Shown in pieces: positions 1-8,367 of a stretch of 64,000 nucleotides of DNA. Source of the DNA: DTKD01 sp050948905. GTDB taxonomy: Bacteria; Armatimonadota; UBA5829. Position 1 is the stretch's first letter; the number at the start of each line of letters is the position of its first letter. The notes below the pieces were generated by a model that was given only the letters and a program-made list of their open reading frames with translations, searched no databases and had not been told where the DNA came from. A program made the translations under genes and the position numbers. The DNA lies in the NCBI GenBank assembly GCA_050948905.1, contig JBMNES010000001.1, positions 558,001 to 622,000 of the forward strand. Direction: 5' to 3'.

Positions 1-788
1 CGGGGCGTTCGATCGGCTGGGATCTGGCCGGAATTGTGGAACAGCCTGCTGCAGATGGATCCGGGCCGAAGGAAGGCGCCAGAGTTGTGGGATATGTGGA
101 TAAGGGCGCGTGGGCGGAGAAGGCTGTGGTGCCGACACACGCTATCGCCGAATTGCCCGACCACGTCTTTTTTGAGCAGGCTGCGACACTGCCGGTCGCG
201 GGTTTGACCGCTTTACATGTGCTGGAAAAAGGCAGAGGATTGCTGGGTCGCAACGTATTGGTGACCGGGGCCAGCGGCGGCGTCGGGTTATTCGCCTGCC
301 AGTTAGCGAAGCTGATGGGTGCTCGCGTCGTAGGGCTGATCCGCCGAGAGGAGCATCGCGATATTGTAAATAAGTCGGATGCTGACGAGGTTGTAGTCAG
401 CGAGGACGGCAACGGAATACAGGATTTTGGGCCGTATCGCCTCGTTGCCGAGTCCGTAGGCGGAAAAGTGCTGGGCCACGTCCTGAATCATCTGGATCAC
501 GACGGAATATGCGTTTCATTCGGCAATTCCTCACAGCAGCAGACAGACTTCGACGCATGGAACCTGCTCAGGCCCGGTCGAGCCAAATTGTATGGATTTA
601 TGCTGTTCCGCGAACTTGGAACAGAGCCCGCATCGGAGGGCCTGGCCCGGCTGGTCAAACTCGTCGCCGACAGAAAACTGCATCCGAGGATCACAAAGGA
701 AGAGCCAATGGAGAAAGTCGGCGAGGTGGCCAAGGATTTGATGGATAGAAAGATCGCGGGCAAAGCGGTGTTGAGGTGGTGGATATAG
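1..788 (+). CDS. Zinc-binding dehydrogenase / quinone oxidoreductase-like protein, 5'-truncated
   Basis: C-terminal part of a medium-chain dehydrogenase/reductase. The reading frame is open from base 3 and begins with GWDLAGIVE, the usual MDR motif before the catalytic loop, so the real start lies before the window. The Rossmann nucleotide-binding motif GASGGVG follows about 90 residues in. No structural-zinc cysteine cluster is visible, which fits the zinc-free quinone-reductase branch, although the exact substrate cannot be told. It ends with TAG at 786-788 and abuts, tail to tail and without a gap, the convergent DUF4350 gene. Confidence 0.85.
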   Translation, partial: GRSIGWDLAGIVEQPAADGSGPKEGARVVGYVDKGAWAEKAVVPTHAIAELPDHVFFEQAATLPVAGLTALHVLEKGRGLLGRNVLVTGASGGVGLFACQLAKLMGARVVGLIRREEHRDIVNKSDADEVVVSEDGNGIQDFGPYRLVAESVGGKVLGHVLNHLDHDGICVSFGNSSQQQTDFDAWNLLRPGRAKLYGFMLFRELGTEPASEGLARLVKLVADRKLHPRITKEEPMEKVGEVAKDLMDRKIAGKAVLRWWI

Positions 789-1790
789 CTAATTGCCCTT
801 GAGCAGCTTAGTTTCCAGAGCGTGAATCTGCCTGGCCATTGACAGAAGCTCCGGTTGGGTAAGCTCAGTGCCGGATTTATCGGAATCGAGAAGTCGTTTA
901 ATACTGGTTGCCGTCTGTTTATCGAGGCGATTTTGCAGTCGCTCGACGATTGCCCGTGAGTCGGAATCGGAATTAAGACCAAAGCTGCGGCACAGGCGCT
1001 GCCGGAAGGATTGTAGCAGAATATCAGCGGCCAGGTCGGAGGCTCCGGCACGTTCATATAACCTGGCTACGGATTCGACGTACTCAAACTCGGGCCTGCG
1101 CGAATTAGACTCCGGCAGGCCCCTCACTGCACCAAACCTGCGCGCCTGTCCGTAGCCTAACGCAATTAATGCAACGGCTATTATGACCGCTGCGATTCTG
1201 ATTTGCTGCGGGAAAAACCCTATGAAGGCTATCGGTTTTGATCTTTGCAGCCCGTGGTGATATTCGTCAAAGAGGATAAGATCATTCGCAGTATTCGGCC
1301 TGGCATGTGCGGAGATTAGATCAAGGACGGGCAGAGCGCGGCGGTAGTCGGCCAGAGACTTGTTGGTGAGCAAGTCCTTCGTCAGCCGCACATATACCTG
1401 GCCTTTGCCGATCGATCGGTTGGTTTTGAATCCAGCGGGCAACTGCTTAGTGGAACTGGCGAGAAATACAACGACTCCGCCGTCGTTAACCCATCGCTGC
1501 AGCGCGGCAGTCTCTTCAGGCGCGATCGGATGCTCATCCAGAGGCTGGATTACCAACAGCACTTTTGAGTCGGCGGGGAGTTGATTGTATGGATCGTGTA
1601 ACCTGGCGACGTTGTAGCCGAGTCTCTCGCCGAGCAGAGTATAAAACGCCTTGACTCCGTATTCGTTGGTGGAATATGAGGTGCTGACGGTGGAAGTGGA
1701 CCTCGGCTGCCGGGTTGAAAACAAAGCCATCAGCACGACGAGCATCACAAACACCCCTATTAAAAACCATGCGTCTTTGGAGGGTCTCAT
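789..1790 (-). CDS. DUF4350 domain membrane protein
   Basis: A 333-residue protein with an N-terminal membrane segment (about residues 10-25), then a GATase-like DUF4350 domain. This includes the segment reading STNEYGVKAFYTLLGERLGY and the strand VLLVIQPLDE. A second membrane segment lies near residues 190-210 and a cytoplasmic helical tail follows. In other bacteria DUF4350 proteins are found beside DUF4129, MoxR ATPase and DUF58 genes. Here the DUF4129 gene directly precedes it with a 4-base ATGA overlap, but MoxR and DUF58 are absent from the window. It is the last gene of the tatD-led operon. Biochemical role unknown. Confidence 0.8.
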   Translation of the reverse strand: MRPSKDAWFLIGVFVMLVVLMALFSTRQPRSTSTVSTSYSTNEYGVKAFYTLLGERLGYNVARLHDPYNQLPADSKVLLVIQPLDEHPIAPEETAALQRWVNDGGVVVFLASSTKQLPAGFKTNRSIGKGQVYVRLTKDLLTNKSLADYRRALPVLDLISAHARPNTANDLILFDEYHHGLQRSKPIAFIGFFPQQIRIAAVIIAVALIALGYGQARRFGAVRGLPESNSRRPEFEYVESVARLYERAGASDLAADILLQSFRQRLCRSFGLNSDSDSRAIVERLQNRLDKQTATSIKRLLDSDKSGTELTQPELLSMARQIHALETKLLKGN

Positions 1791-2500
1791 TTCGCCTGCT
1801 CGGTTAAAATGTTGAATACATGCACGGCGTTGACGTAATCCTCTTTCTCACATGTCTCACCGCCGTAGATTTTGCGATCGAAGTCGACGGTGATCGGCCT
1901 GAGTTGCTGATATTGATCGTTGTGGCCACCGCTGGATAGCTCTCGGAGGTATTCCCAGTTGGTGCGGCTGCGCTCGAATCTGAGCAGGCTAATGTCGTCG
2001 AGATAGGCTATTGACGCCAGATATGCCGCCCGGAATGCTGAGCGATAGTCCCCTGATTCCGCAAGTTTTGCCGCCTGGCGTATCAAATCGGAGCCAGTAG
2101 GCATCTGATCCGCAAATGGTTCGGGCTTTCGAGTTGTATATGATACATTTTGTGACGCGATTATTAGCCTGCGAACGACTATTAAAAGCAGCACAACAAA
2201 GCCTGACGCCACTGCCCACGCGCCGAGTTTATCTAACATTTTGGATTTTTTGTCCAGAGCCAATCCGCTTGCAATCCAACCGAATATTTTGCGAATAAAA
2301 CGACCGATGGCTTTCCCTATATTTTGGATAAACTTGGCTATCGGGCTGGGTTGGACAGGCTGGTATTCGGGCGATGAGAGAATCTGTTTAAGCTCCCGGC
2401 GCACTTTGGCAGGGTCGATTTGTGAGGACGTGCTCGCCTGCGATGCGAGTGCGGGGAATAATATGAGAGCTGCGACAATAAACACAATGATGCGCTTCAT
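1787..2500 (-). CDS. DUF4129 domain protein
   Basis: A 237-residue protein with an N-terminal signal or anchor (MKRIIVFIVAALILFPALAS), a second membrane segment around residues 90-110, and a C-terminal DUF4129 domain. The domain is recognisable from the pattern LLRFERSRTNWEYLREL and the following FDRKIYGGE. It overlaps both neighbours by four bases (2497-2500 and 1787-1790), so the three genes are almost certainly translated as a coupled set. Members of the family are linked by gene neighbourhood to MoxR/DUF58 systems of envelope maturation. The molecular function is not known. Confidence 0.75.
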   Translation of the reverse strand: MKRIIVFIVAALILFPALASQASTSSQIDPAKVRRELKQILSSPEYQPVQPSPIAKFIQNIGKAIGRFIRKIFGWIASGLALDKKSKMLDKLGAWAVASGFVVLLLIVVRRLIIASQNVSYTTRKPEPFADQMPTGSDLIRQAAKLAESGDYRSAFRAAYLASIAYLDDISLLRFERSRTNWEYLRELSSGGHNDQYQQLRPITVDFDRKIYGGETCEKEDYVNAVHVFNILTEQAK

Positions 2501-3468
2501 TGATCCGGCCCGGCCTCGTACTGCGTCTGCTCCTGGGGCAGGTTCGGAGCAGAATAGCCGTATGTCACATCGCCGCTGTTGAGTTCCTGCGCCAGCATTT
2601 CGAGGTCGAAACCCTCCTTGCGGATTCGAATGTCATAATACAACAATATAGTAACGATGGAGGCCACAGGAGCGAGAATTGTCCCGACAACCGCGTTAAT
2701 TAAAGTGTTCAGCACAACCAGGACCATAGACGGCGAAGCGCCTTTATCCAGATTCATCGACATCAGCACCTGAACCGGGCCGCTGACAATGCTGCTGACA
2801 ATGCCCATTACGAGATAGGCTATAATGATAAGCGACAGATACTTCATCATACTGCCGGGCATCAGTTTCCAGGTTCTGGACAACGAGCGGCGAATCCCCT
2901 TCATTTCCAGCACCACGATGCTCTCCGTCAGCGCCAATCGCAGCATTATATAGCATGCAAAAAAGACGGAGATGCATATTAAAATCGGGGCAGCCGCCAG
3001 CCATAATCTTTGATTCTGAACCACAGCCAATACGATCACCGGAACTATTATAAGAAGTGCGCCCAGAACTGCCATCGCTTTGACCAGAATCGCCCCCAAT
3101 AACGGGCCGATCACGGAGCCGCGGAATACCCGCCGGAAGCTCTCGATAATTGTGACTTTTCTGCCGAGATACTCTTCAGATATGGCGTAGGTCATAGCGC
3201 CGGTCACGAATATTGCGGACAAGATCAGGTAGAGATAGCCGACGACTACAAGGCCTATGGTGAGGTACATCTCAGCCGAATTGGCGCGTGCGAGTGCGGA
3301 AATGTCAAACATCCTGGCTAACGCGAATTGGGTCAGGACGGCATAAGGCACATACATCACCGCCGCTATACCGACCAGCAGCACGAAACTGGATTTATAC
3401 AGCTCTACGGTCTCGTCGAGGATCTGCGAGACGTTCATCGGTCGAAATCGTCTGGCGCTGGATTTCAT
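2497..3468 (-). CDS. Polytopic membrane protein (glycerophosphodiester-phosphodiesterase membrane-domain type)
   Basis: A 323-residue protein with about six hydrophobic segments, starting with the soluble stretch RPMNVSQILDETVELYKSSF. This opening (F-R-P-x-x-x-x-x-I-L-D-x-T) is typical of membrane proteins annotated as the glycerophosphoryl diester phosphodiesterase membrane domain or DUF7544-like. No catalytic domain is attached. It overlaps tatD upstream and the DUF4129 gene downstream by four bases each. In related genomes such proteins accompany DUF4129/DUF4350 genes. Function unknown, probably envelope-related. Confidence 0.65.
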   Translation of the reverse strand: MKSSARRFRPMNVSQILDETVELYKSSFVLLVGIAAVMYVPYAVLTQFALARMFDISALARANSAEMYLTIGLVVVGYLYLILSAIFVTGAMTYAISEEYLGRKVTIIESFRRVFRGSVIGPLLGAILVKAMAVLGALLIIVPVIVLAVVQNQRLWLAAAPILICISVFFACYIMLRLALTESIVVLEMKGIRRSLSRTWKLMPGSMMKYLSLIIIAYLVMGIVSSIVSGPVQVLMSMNLDKGASPSMVLVVLNTLINAVVGTILAPVASIVTILLYYDIRIRKEGFDLEMLAQELNSGDVTYGYSAPNLPQEQTQYEAGPDQ

Positions 3469-4277
3469 TTATGCTCCTCTGCCGCTCTTTGCCAAAAAAG
3501 GCGGTCTGCGTTTTGGGTGGTGGCCTGGGCCACTGACTCTATGCTGATACCCTTAACCTTCGCTATTTCTTCGGCAACATAGCGCACATACGCGGGTTCG
3601 TTACGCTTGCCGCGGAATGGAACGGGGGTGAGATATGGGCAGTCCGTCTCGATGAGCAACCTGTCCATCGGACACATCCGCACCACCTCCCACAACTTCT
3701 GCGACGCCTTATATGTTATGGGGCCGTCAACGCCGATATAATACCCCATCTCCAACACGTCTTGCGCGAACTCAACGTCTCCTGAGAAGCAATGAAAGAC
3801 GCAGCCGATGATTTTTGACGCGTTATTCTGCAACACCTGCAGAGCTTCGGGGTTGGATTCGCGACTGTGGACCACGATAGGCAGGCCAACCTGATCTGCA
3901 AGGTTGATTTGCGCTTCAAGGGCCGCAAACTGCCTGTCCGGCGGGCTGAAATTGTAGTGAAAATCCAGCCCAATCTCCCCTATTGCAAGGACTTTTTGAT
4001 TGCCTGAAAGGTTCCTCAGGGCCTCTTCCACATCGGTATTATAGCTTTTTGCGTCGTGAGGATGAACGCCGACGGTGGCGTAGATCTGGTTATATTTATC
4101 GGCGAGTTGGACGGCGTCGAGGCTGGATTGCAAATCGTAGCCGCAGATGATAACCCGCTCGACACCGGCGTCAACGGCGCGCTGAAGGACGTCGTCGAGG
4201 TCCTCGGCGTATTTGTCGTCGTTGAGGTGGGTGTGGGTGTCGATTAGTTTGATTTTGTTTGCGGGTTGGTTGTTCAT
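3465..4277 (-). CDS. tatD: TatD family metal-dependent hydrolase
   Basis: A 270-residue TIM-barrel hydrolase of normal TatD length. All metal-binding motifs are visible: HTH at residues 15-17, EIGLDFHY from residue 101, VVHSRE, HCFSGD and the closing ETDCPYLTP. TatD enzymes are 3'-5' exonucleases/deoxyribonucleases linked to DNA repair and RNA turnover. It is first in an operon with three envelope-type genes and overlaps the next gene by four bases. No clear Shine-Dalgarno sequence precedes the ATG. Confidence 0.93.
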   Translation of the reverse strand: MNNQPANKIKLIDTHTHLNDDKYAEDLDDVLQRAVDAGVERVIICGYDLQSSLDAVQLADKYNQIYATVGVHPHDAKSYNTDVEEALRNLSGNQKVLAIGEIGLDFHYNFSPPDRQFAALEAQINLADQVGLPIVVHSRESNPEALQVLQNNASKIIGCVFHCFSGDVEFAQDVLEMGYYIGVDGPITYKASQKLWEVVRMCPMDRLLIETDCPYLTPVPFRGKRNEPAYVRYVAEEIAKVKGISIESVAQATTQNADRLFWQRAAEEHK

Positions 4278-4632
4278 AATGTTTTGTTAAATAGAAGGGA
4301 AATCGCGAAATTCAGAAAGAAGCGAAATCCAGAAATAATCATTGATATCGACTGATCGGACTTCGGATGCCGGAATCCGTACCTCTAAAAGCAGATTTCT
4401 CGCTTCGCTCGAAATGACACAGGGTTGAAACGTGATCCTGCGACTTCGCGCAGGATGACTAAAATTGAGAGCGCCCTGTGACTGAGTTCGGAGCGGCGAT
4501 TCGGAGATCGCCGCAATTGGCTTCGAGGTGGCAATTCGGAGATTGCCACCTATCTAGAAAAGCAGATTTCTCGCTGCGCTCGAAATGACATAATGCTTAA
4601 AATGACAATGCGGCCGGGACAGAGGGCGGCCA
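4278..4632. repeat. Intergenic repeat cluster (families A, B, C, D)
   Basis: No gene is visible in these 355 bases. They hold a family-A copy with its usual GGACTTCGGA-rich lead-in at about 4354-4420, a family-B hairpin (ATCCTGCG/CGCAGGAT) near 4433-4459, and two family-C hairpins: stem GCGGCGAT/ATCGCCGC at about 4495-4518 and stem GGTGGCAAT/ATTGCCACC at about 4528-4551. A second family-A copy lies at about 4558-4590, and a family-D-like hairpin runs into the manC stop codon. Confidence 0.85.
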
Positions 4633-5706
4633 CTACAAATACTTCTCCTTTTTCTGCGCTTTGATCTGCTCCAGCAGGTCTTTGATTTCCTGGGAGCGGC
4701 CGACGGGTAGGAGCAGCAGGGCGTCCTCGGTGTCTACTATTACCAGATTGTCCAGGCCGATGGTGGCGATTAGTCTTCCCTGCTCGCCGTGAATTAAACA
4801 GCTATGCGTGTCTATGCCGACGTGCTCGCCGATGACCACGTTGCCGTAATCATCTGGAATCTTGATCTCGCGAAGCGAATACCAACTCCCCAAATCACTC
4901 CAGCCAATAGAAGCCGGGATGACGAATATATTTTTGGCGTGCTCCAAAATGGCGTAGTCCACCGAAATCCGGGGGAACTCGTCGTATATCTGCTCGAAAA
5001 CCGCAGCCTCTTCTGATGTGCCGATAGAGGCAGCATAACGCATCATCAGGCCGTGAATCTCCGGGCTGTGGGCCTCGAAGAGGTCTATGATAGTCTTCGC
5101 GCTCCAGACGAACATCCCACTGTTCCAGACGTATTCCCAGCTCGAAACATATTCTTCGGCCGTGACAAGGCTTGGCTTTTCTTTGAAGCTGACCACCTCG
5201 CGCACTTCGATGTTGTCGACGTGGCGGGAGTTTTCTGACATTTGAATGTAACCGTATCCGGTCTCCGGGGCGGTGGGTTTGATGCCAATCGTGACGATGT
5301 TGGCAGCCTCTTCAGCGACCTTTTCAGCAGCGCCTAAGATGCTTCGGAACACGTCCTCCCTCGTGATAACGTGGTCGGCAGGGCTGATTAGAATGACAGC
5401 ATTCGGGTCGCGATGGTGGATGATCGTCGCGATAACCCCTACCGCAGGTGCGGTGTCCTTGCCCATCGGCTCGCCGACGACGTTGTCCGGGTTGATCCAC
5501 GGAAGCTGCTCGAGGATGATCGGCTTGTGCGACTGACCTGCGATTATAAATATATTTTCGCGGGGAATCATGGGCTCCAGCCGCTTCACCGTGTCCTGGA
5601 GCATAGAGCATTCCGTATATAGATTTTGGAACTGCTTGGGCTTGCTCTGCCGAGACTTCGGCCATAGACGAGTTCCGGATCCGCCGGCGATTATTGCTGC
5701 ATACAT
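4633..5706 (-). CDS. manC: Mannose-1-phosphate guanylyltransferase
   Basis: A 357-residue nucleotidyltransferase that makes GDP-mannose from mannose 1-phosphate and GTP. The N-terminal pyrophosphorylase signature GGSGTRLWPKSR is present at residues 8-19, followed by GKDTAPAVG and ISPADHVI. The conserved FKEKP, WNSGMFVW and SIGWSDLGSW motifs come later. The length fits the short form without a C-terminal phosphomannose isomerase domain. AGGAG seven bases ahead of the ATG supports the start. It stands alone between two repeat clusters. GDP-mannose would feed glycan or exopolysaccharide synthesis. Confidence 0.93.
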   Translation of the reverse strand: MYAAIIAGGSGTRLWPKSRQSKPKQFQNLYTECSMLQDTVKRLEPMIPRENIFIIAGQSHKPIILEQLPWINPDNVVGEPMGKDTAPAVGVIATIIHHRDPNAVILISPADHVITREDVFRSILGAAEKVAEEAANIVTIGIKPTAPETGYGYIQMSENSRHVDNIEVREVVSFKEKPSLVTAEEYVSSWEYVWNSGMFVWSAKTIIDLFEAHSPEIHGLMMRYAASIGTSEEAAVFEQIYDEFPRISVDYAILEHAKNIFVIPASIGWSDLGSWYSLREIKIPDDYGNVVIGEHVGIDTHSCLIHGEQGRLIATIGLDNLVIVDTEDALLLLPVGRSQEIKDLLEQIKAQKKEKYL

Positions 5707-6032
5707 TCGATGTTCTCCTGAGTTTTTTCTATCATTAGCCTCAGCGAGGGGCTGTTAAACCCGACGCCAGGTGATTGTTGACGTTATTATGGTTATGGGG
5801 TGGCGATTCGGAGATCGCCACCCATCTCATTTTCAAAGCGATTCCGAGATCGCCACCCATCTCATTTTCAAAGCGATTCCGAGATCGATGCTCATCACTG
5901 TTATTATTATGGTCTGTTCGTTAAAGATGCCAGTGGTTATATTCATTCCACCGAGTCACTATCCCTTCCAAAAAGCCTGCCTGGTAGAATGGCTAAGTAG
6001 GAATCCGATGAGGTTGCGTTGAAAATTAAGAT
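5707..6032. repeat. Repeat-filled gap with 35-bp tandem copies of family C
   Basis: A complete family-C hairpin lies at 5799-5822 (GGTGGCGAT, loop TCGGAG, ATCGCCACC). From 5811 a 35-bp unit (GAGATCGCCACCCATCTCAT and the following 15 bases) is repeated, with copies starting at 5811, 5846 and a partial one at 5881. In the later units the left arm reads GCGATTCCGAG. The remaining bases up to 6032 hold nothing I can identify beyond an AT-rich stretch ahead of the methyltransferase gene. Confidence 0.8.
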
Positions 6033-6869
6033 ATGAACTCTGCCGATGCGCCAGGGGCTGTGGACCCTCGAAATAAACTCAACGAGCTTAGCAACCGCGA
6101 TTGGATGATGGAGACAAAGAGCGTGTGGTTCAGCACGCCACCCCAGCGCGACAGTCTGAAAGCCCAGCACCCCGCCACATTCGCTGAATCCGACATAGTG
6201 CGCCTGATAGAGTTTTTCACCAAGCCCAGAGAGAGAGTGCTTGATCCGTTTGTGGGCAGCGGTTCGACTCTGGTTGCCTGCAGTCAGGTCGGTCGGCATG
6301 GAGTCGGTATAGAGTTGGTGGAGCAATGGGTCGATATAGCAAATCGACGCATAGAAAATGAACCTAACCCAATGGATGTGGATCTGCGCGTGGTGCAGGG
6401 GGATGCAAGGCAGCGATTATTTGAAATGTCGGATGAATCCGCCCATTTCGTGGTCACCAGCCCGCCATATTGGAGCATTCTACGCAAGGATTGGGATCAT
6501 AAAGTCACGGCCGAGCGCAAGTCTAAGGGTCTGCAGACCAGATACAGCGACCAGGCTGATGATCTGGGCAATTTGGAGTCGTATGACGAGTTTTTGGATG
6601 AGCTTGGGCTGGTATTCGGGCAATGCCACCGCGTGTTACAGGCGGGCAGATATATGTGTGTGGTGGTGTCGGATTTCAGGCATGGTTCCAGGTTTATCCC
6701 CTATCATTCGGATATCAGCCGGGTCATTGAGTCGGTTGGGTTTACGTTAGAAGGCATCACGGTGCTGGTGCAGGATTCAAAGAATCTGTATCCTTACGGG
6801 CTGCCGTACGCGTTCGTGTCGAATATCCACCACCAGTATATTCTTACGTTCAGGAAGCGCAAACACTAA
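6033..6869 (+). CDS. Orphan DNA methyltransferase (SPPY type, probably N4-cytosine)
   Basis: A 278-residue SAM-dependent DNA methyltransferase. The SAM-binding motif DPFVGSGST is at residues 71-79 and the catalytic motif TSPPYW at 142-147, so the order is motif I before motif IV. The region ahead of motif I (HPATFAESDIVRLIEFF) matches the usual motif X segment. SPPY-type motifs are most common in N4-cytosine enzymes but occur in some N6-adenine enzymes, so the base is not certain. No restriction endonuclease gene is adjacent, which suggests a solitary, regulatory or protective methylase. Its last 20 bases overlap the end of the convergent sigma factor gene. Confidence 0.88.
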   Translation: MNSADAPGAVDPRNKLNELSNRDWMMETKSVWFSTPPQRDSLKAQHPATFAESDIVRLIEFFTKPRERVLDPFVGSGSTLVACSQVGRHGVGIELVEQWVDIANRRIENEPNPMDVDLRVVQGDARQRLFEMSDESAHFVVTSPPYWSILRKDWDHKVTAERKSKGLQTRYSDQADDLGNLESYDEFLDELGLVFGQCHRVLQAGRYMCVVVSDFRHGSRFIPYHSDISRVIESVGFTLEGITVLVQDSKNLYPYGLPYAFVSNIHHQYILTFRKRKH

Positions 6870-7530
6870 TCGGAAGGCTGAGGTCTGAAGCGGACTTACT
6901 GATCTTACGTTTTATACGGCCGAGGGCGTTGTCTACGGACTTTGGTTTGCAGTCGAGTTCAACAGCGATCTCGCGATACGACTTCCCGAATCGATATTTC
7001 ATCAGCACCTGCCACTCGAAATCCGATAGCAGGGCCCTCAGCGCATCTCGCATCATCTGATGATCCTCGCGGCGAATAAGCATCTCTCCAGGGTCCAATT
7101 CCGAACTTGTAAGCACGATATCGGCGAGGTTAAAATCCGTGTCGTATTCGTCTGTAAAACACTCCAGCGAGATAGCCGTATTCAGAGGGGTTTGTTTTCG
7201 TCGACCAGCGGATTTAATGGCTGTGATGACGTGACGCTCGACGCAGATTCTGGCGAATGATAGAAATGAGATACCCTTATCCGGGCAGTAGTCCATAATC
7301 GACTGCCACAGCCCGATCATGCCGATCTGCAGCAAATCGTCTCTTTCTGCCCCCATAAGAAAATAGGATCGAATCTTCGTGCGGACGAGGCTGCGGTATT
7401 TGTAGAGTAGAAACTCAGACGCGTTGATGTCGCCAGCTTGCGCCGATTCAACGACGATCTGATCAGGCAGGCGACCATAATGAGTCCCAAAACGTTTCAA
7501 CGTATCTACAAAACCTCCGACAGCATTCAT
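6850..7530 (-). CDS. sigH: RNA polymerase sigma factor, SigH type
   Basis: A 226-residue sigma-70 family factor. The region-2 stretch KYRSLVRTKIRSYFLMGAER followed by DDLLQIGMIGLW closely resembles Bacillus SigH (Spo0H). So do the ITAIKSAGRRKQTPLN segment and the region-4 helix-turn-helix SYREIAVELDCKPKSVDNAL. Region 2 spans roughly residues 35-110 and region 4 roughly 155-215, with no region 1 or full region 3. In Firmicutes SigH governs stationary phase, competence and entry to sporulation. Its regulon here is unknown. The gene ends inside the convergent methyltransferase gene (20-base tail overlap). Confidence 0.88.
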   Translation of the reverse strand: MNAVGGFVDTLKRFGTHYGRLPDQIVVESAQAGDINASEFLLYKYRSLVRTKIRSYFLMGAERDDLLQIGMIGLWQSIMDYCPDKGISFLSFARICVERHVITAIKSAGRRKQTPLNTAISLECFTDEYDTDFNLADIVLTSSELDPGEMLIRREDHQMMRDALRALLSDFEWQVLMKYRFGKSYREIAVELDCKPKSVDNALGRIKRKISKSASDLSLPISVCAS

Positions 7531-7718
7531 TTAATGCAATTACTGAGCACGCTTTGTCCGTATATGCACCCAGCGCGTTCAAACTGCGTCCATGCCTGCA
7601 TTATACATTACGATCTGCCTGCTGGCAACGGTCATTTGTAGCTGAGGTTGACAGCGGCATGCGGCTGGGGTTATTTGACTTGGGTCTGCAGCACCGCCGA
7701 CAACTTATCATTCATCCC

Positions 7719-7754
7719 TTGCACTGTGGCATAACTAGGTGTATAATACACCTA
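7719..7754 (+). promoter_or_regulatory. Promoter with a perfect 19-bp operator palindrome over the -10 box
   Basis: A sigma-70-type promoter: -35 TTGCAC at 7719-7724, a 17-base spacer, and -10 TATAAT at 7742-7747. The -10 lies inside the perfect palindrome TAGGTGTAT-A-ATACACCTA at 7736-7754. A dimeric repressor bound here would block RNA polymerase. The best candidate in the window is the PadR-type protein at the end of the same operon, because PadR sites are short dyads of this kind (inference). A GGAGG ribosome site at 7769-7773 serves the first gene. Confidence 0.8.
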
Positions 7755-7778
7755 AATGGTATCAGACAGGAGGCTCGG

Positions 7779-8141
7779 ATGAAGATAGCAGTTACTGCAG
7801 CGGGAGAGGACATTAACGCGCAGGTGGACCCGAGGTTTGGTCGGGCGCAGTCGTTTATAGTGTACGACACTGAGTCTGGGGAATGGCAGGCGGTGTCGAA
7901 CTCGGTTAATCTTAACGCTATGCAGGGGGCGGGTATTCAAACAGCGCAGATGCTGGCTAAGACCGGTGTCGAAGCCGTGGTGACCGGCCACTGCGGGCCT
8001 AAGGCGTTTCGGGTGTTGAACACGGCTGGAATCAAAGTATATTCTGGCGCTTCGGGAACTGTGGCGGAGGCTTTGGAGGCCTTTAAGACTGGTCAACTTC
8101 AGGCTGCAGGAGGCCCGGATGTCGAGGGCCACTGGCAATAA
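7779..8141 (+). CDS. NifX/NifB-type dinitrogenase iron-molybdenum cofactor domain protein (ORP-like)
   Basis: A 120-residue single-domain protein of the NifX/ORP family. It has the N-terminal MKIAVTAAGEDINAQVDPRF typical of the family, followed by GRAQSFIVYD and the glycine-rich VVTGHCGPKAFRVL loop. Relatives bind iron-molybdenum clusters; the Desulfovibrio orange protein binds a Mo-Cu cluster. No nif genes are present, so a role in nitrogen fixation is unlikely. I chose the ATG at 7779 because the GGAGG at 7769-7773 is correctly spaced and the homology starts there; an upstream in-frame extension would run through the promoter. First gene of the ORP-type operon. Confidence 0.88.
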   Translation: MKIAVTAAGEDINAQVDPRFGRAQSFIVYDTESGEWQAVSNSVNLNAMQGAGIQTAQMLAKTGVEAVVTGHCGPKAFRVLNTAGIKVYSGASGTVAEALEAFKTGQLQAAGGPDVEGHWQ

Positions 8142-8177
8142 GCAGGTTTTTGCATTGGATACGGAAAGGAGCCAAAA

Positions 8178-8366
8178 ATGCCTGGTGGAGATGGACGAGG
8201 ACCTATAGGTGGTCAAGGCAGAGGTAGAATGGGCGGCGGCGGAGCAGGTGCAGGCGGTGAGTGTGTATGCCCTGCGTGTGGACATAAAGAGCCACACCGA
8301 CGCGGGGAACCGTGTGCAGAGAAGACCTGTCCCAAATGTAATGCACGAATGACAAGGGCAAGATAA
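8178..8366 (+). CDS. Small glycine-rich, cysteine-pair protein
   Basis: A 62-residue protein. The N-terminus is a Gly/Arg-rich stretch opening MPGGDGRGPIGGQGRGRMGG, as in DUF5320-like small proteins. The C-terminal half has two pairs of CxxC-type cysteines (CPAC and CPKC) plus two further cysteines and a histidine, suggesting a rubredoxin- or zinc-ribbon-like metal site. Short proteins of this kind are regular neighbours of NifX/MinD-type genes, which supports that it is real. AAAGGAG precedes the ATG. Function unknown, possibly metal or electron carrier. Confidence 0.75.
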   Translation: MPGGDGRGPIGGQGRGRMGGGGAGAGGECVCPACGHKEPHRRGEPCAEKTCPKCNARMTRAR

Positions 8367-8367
8367 T

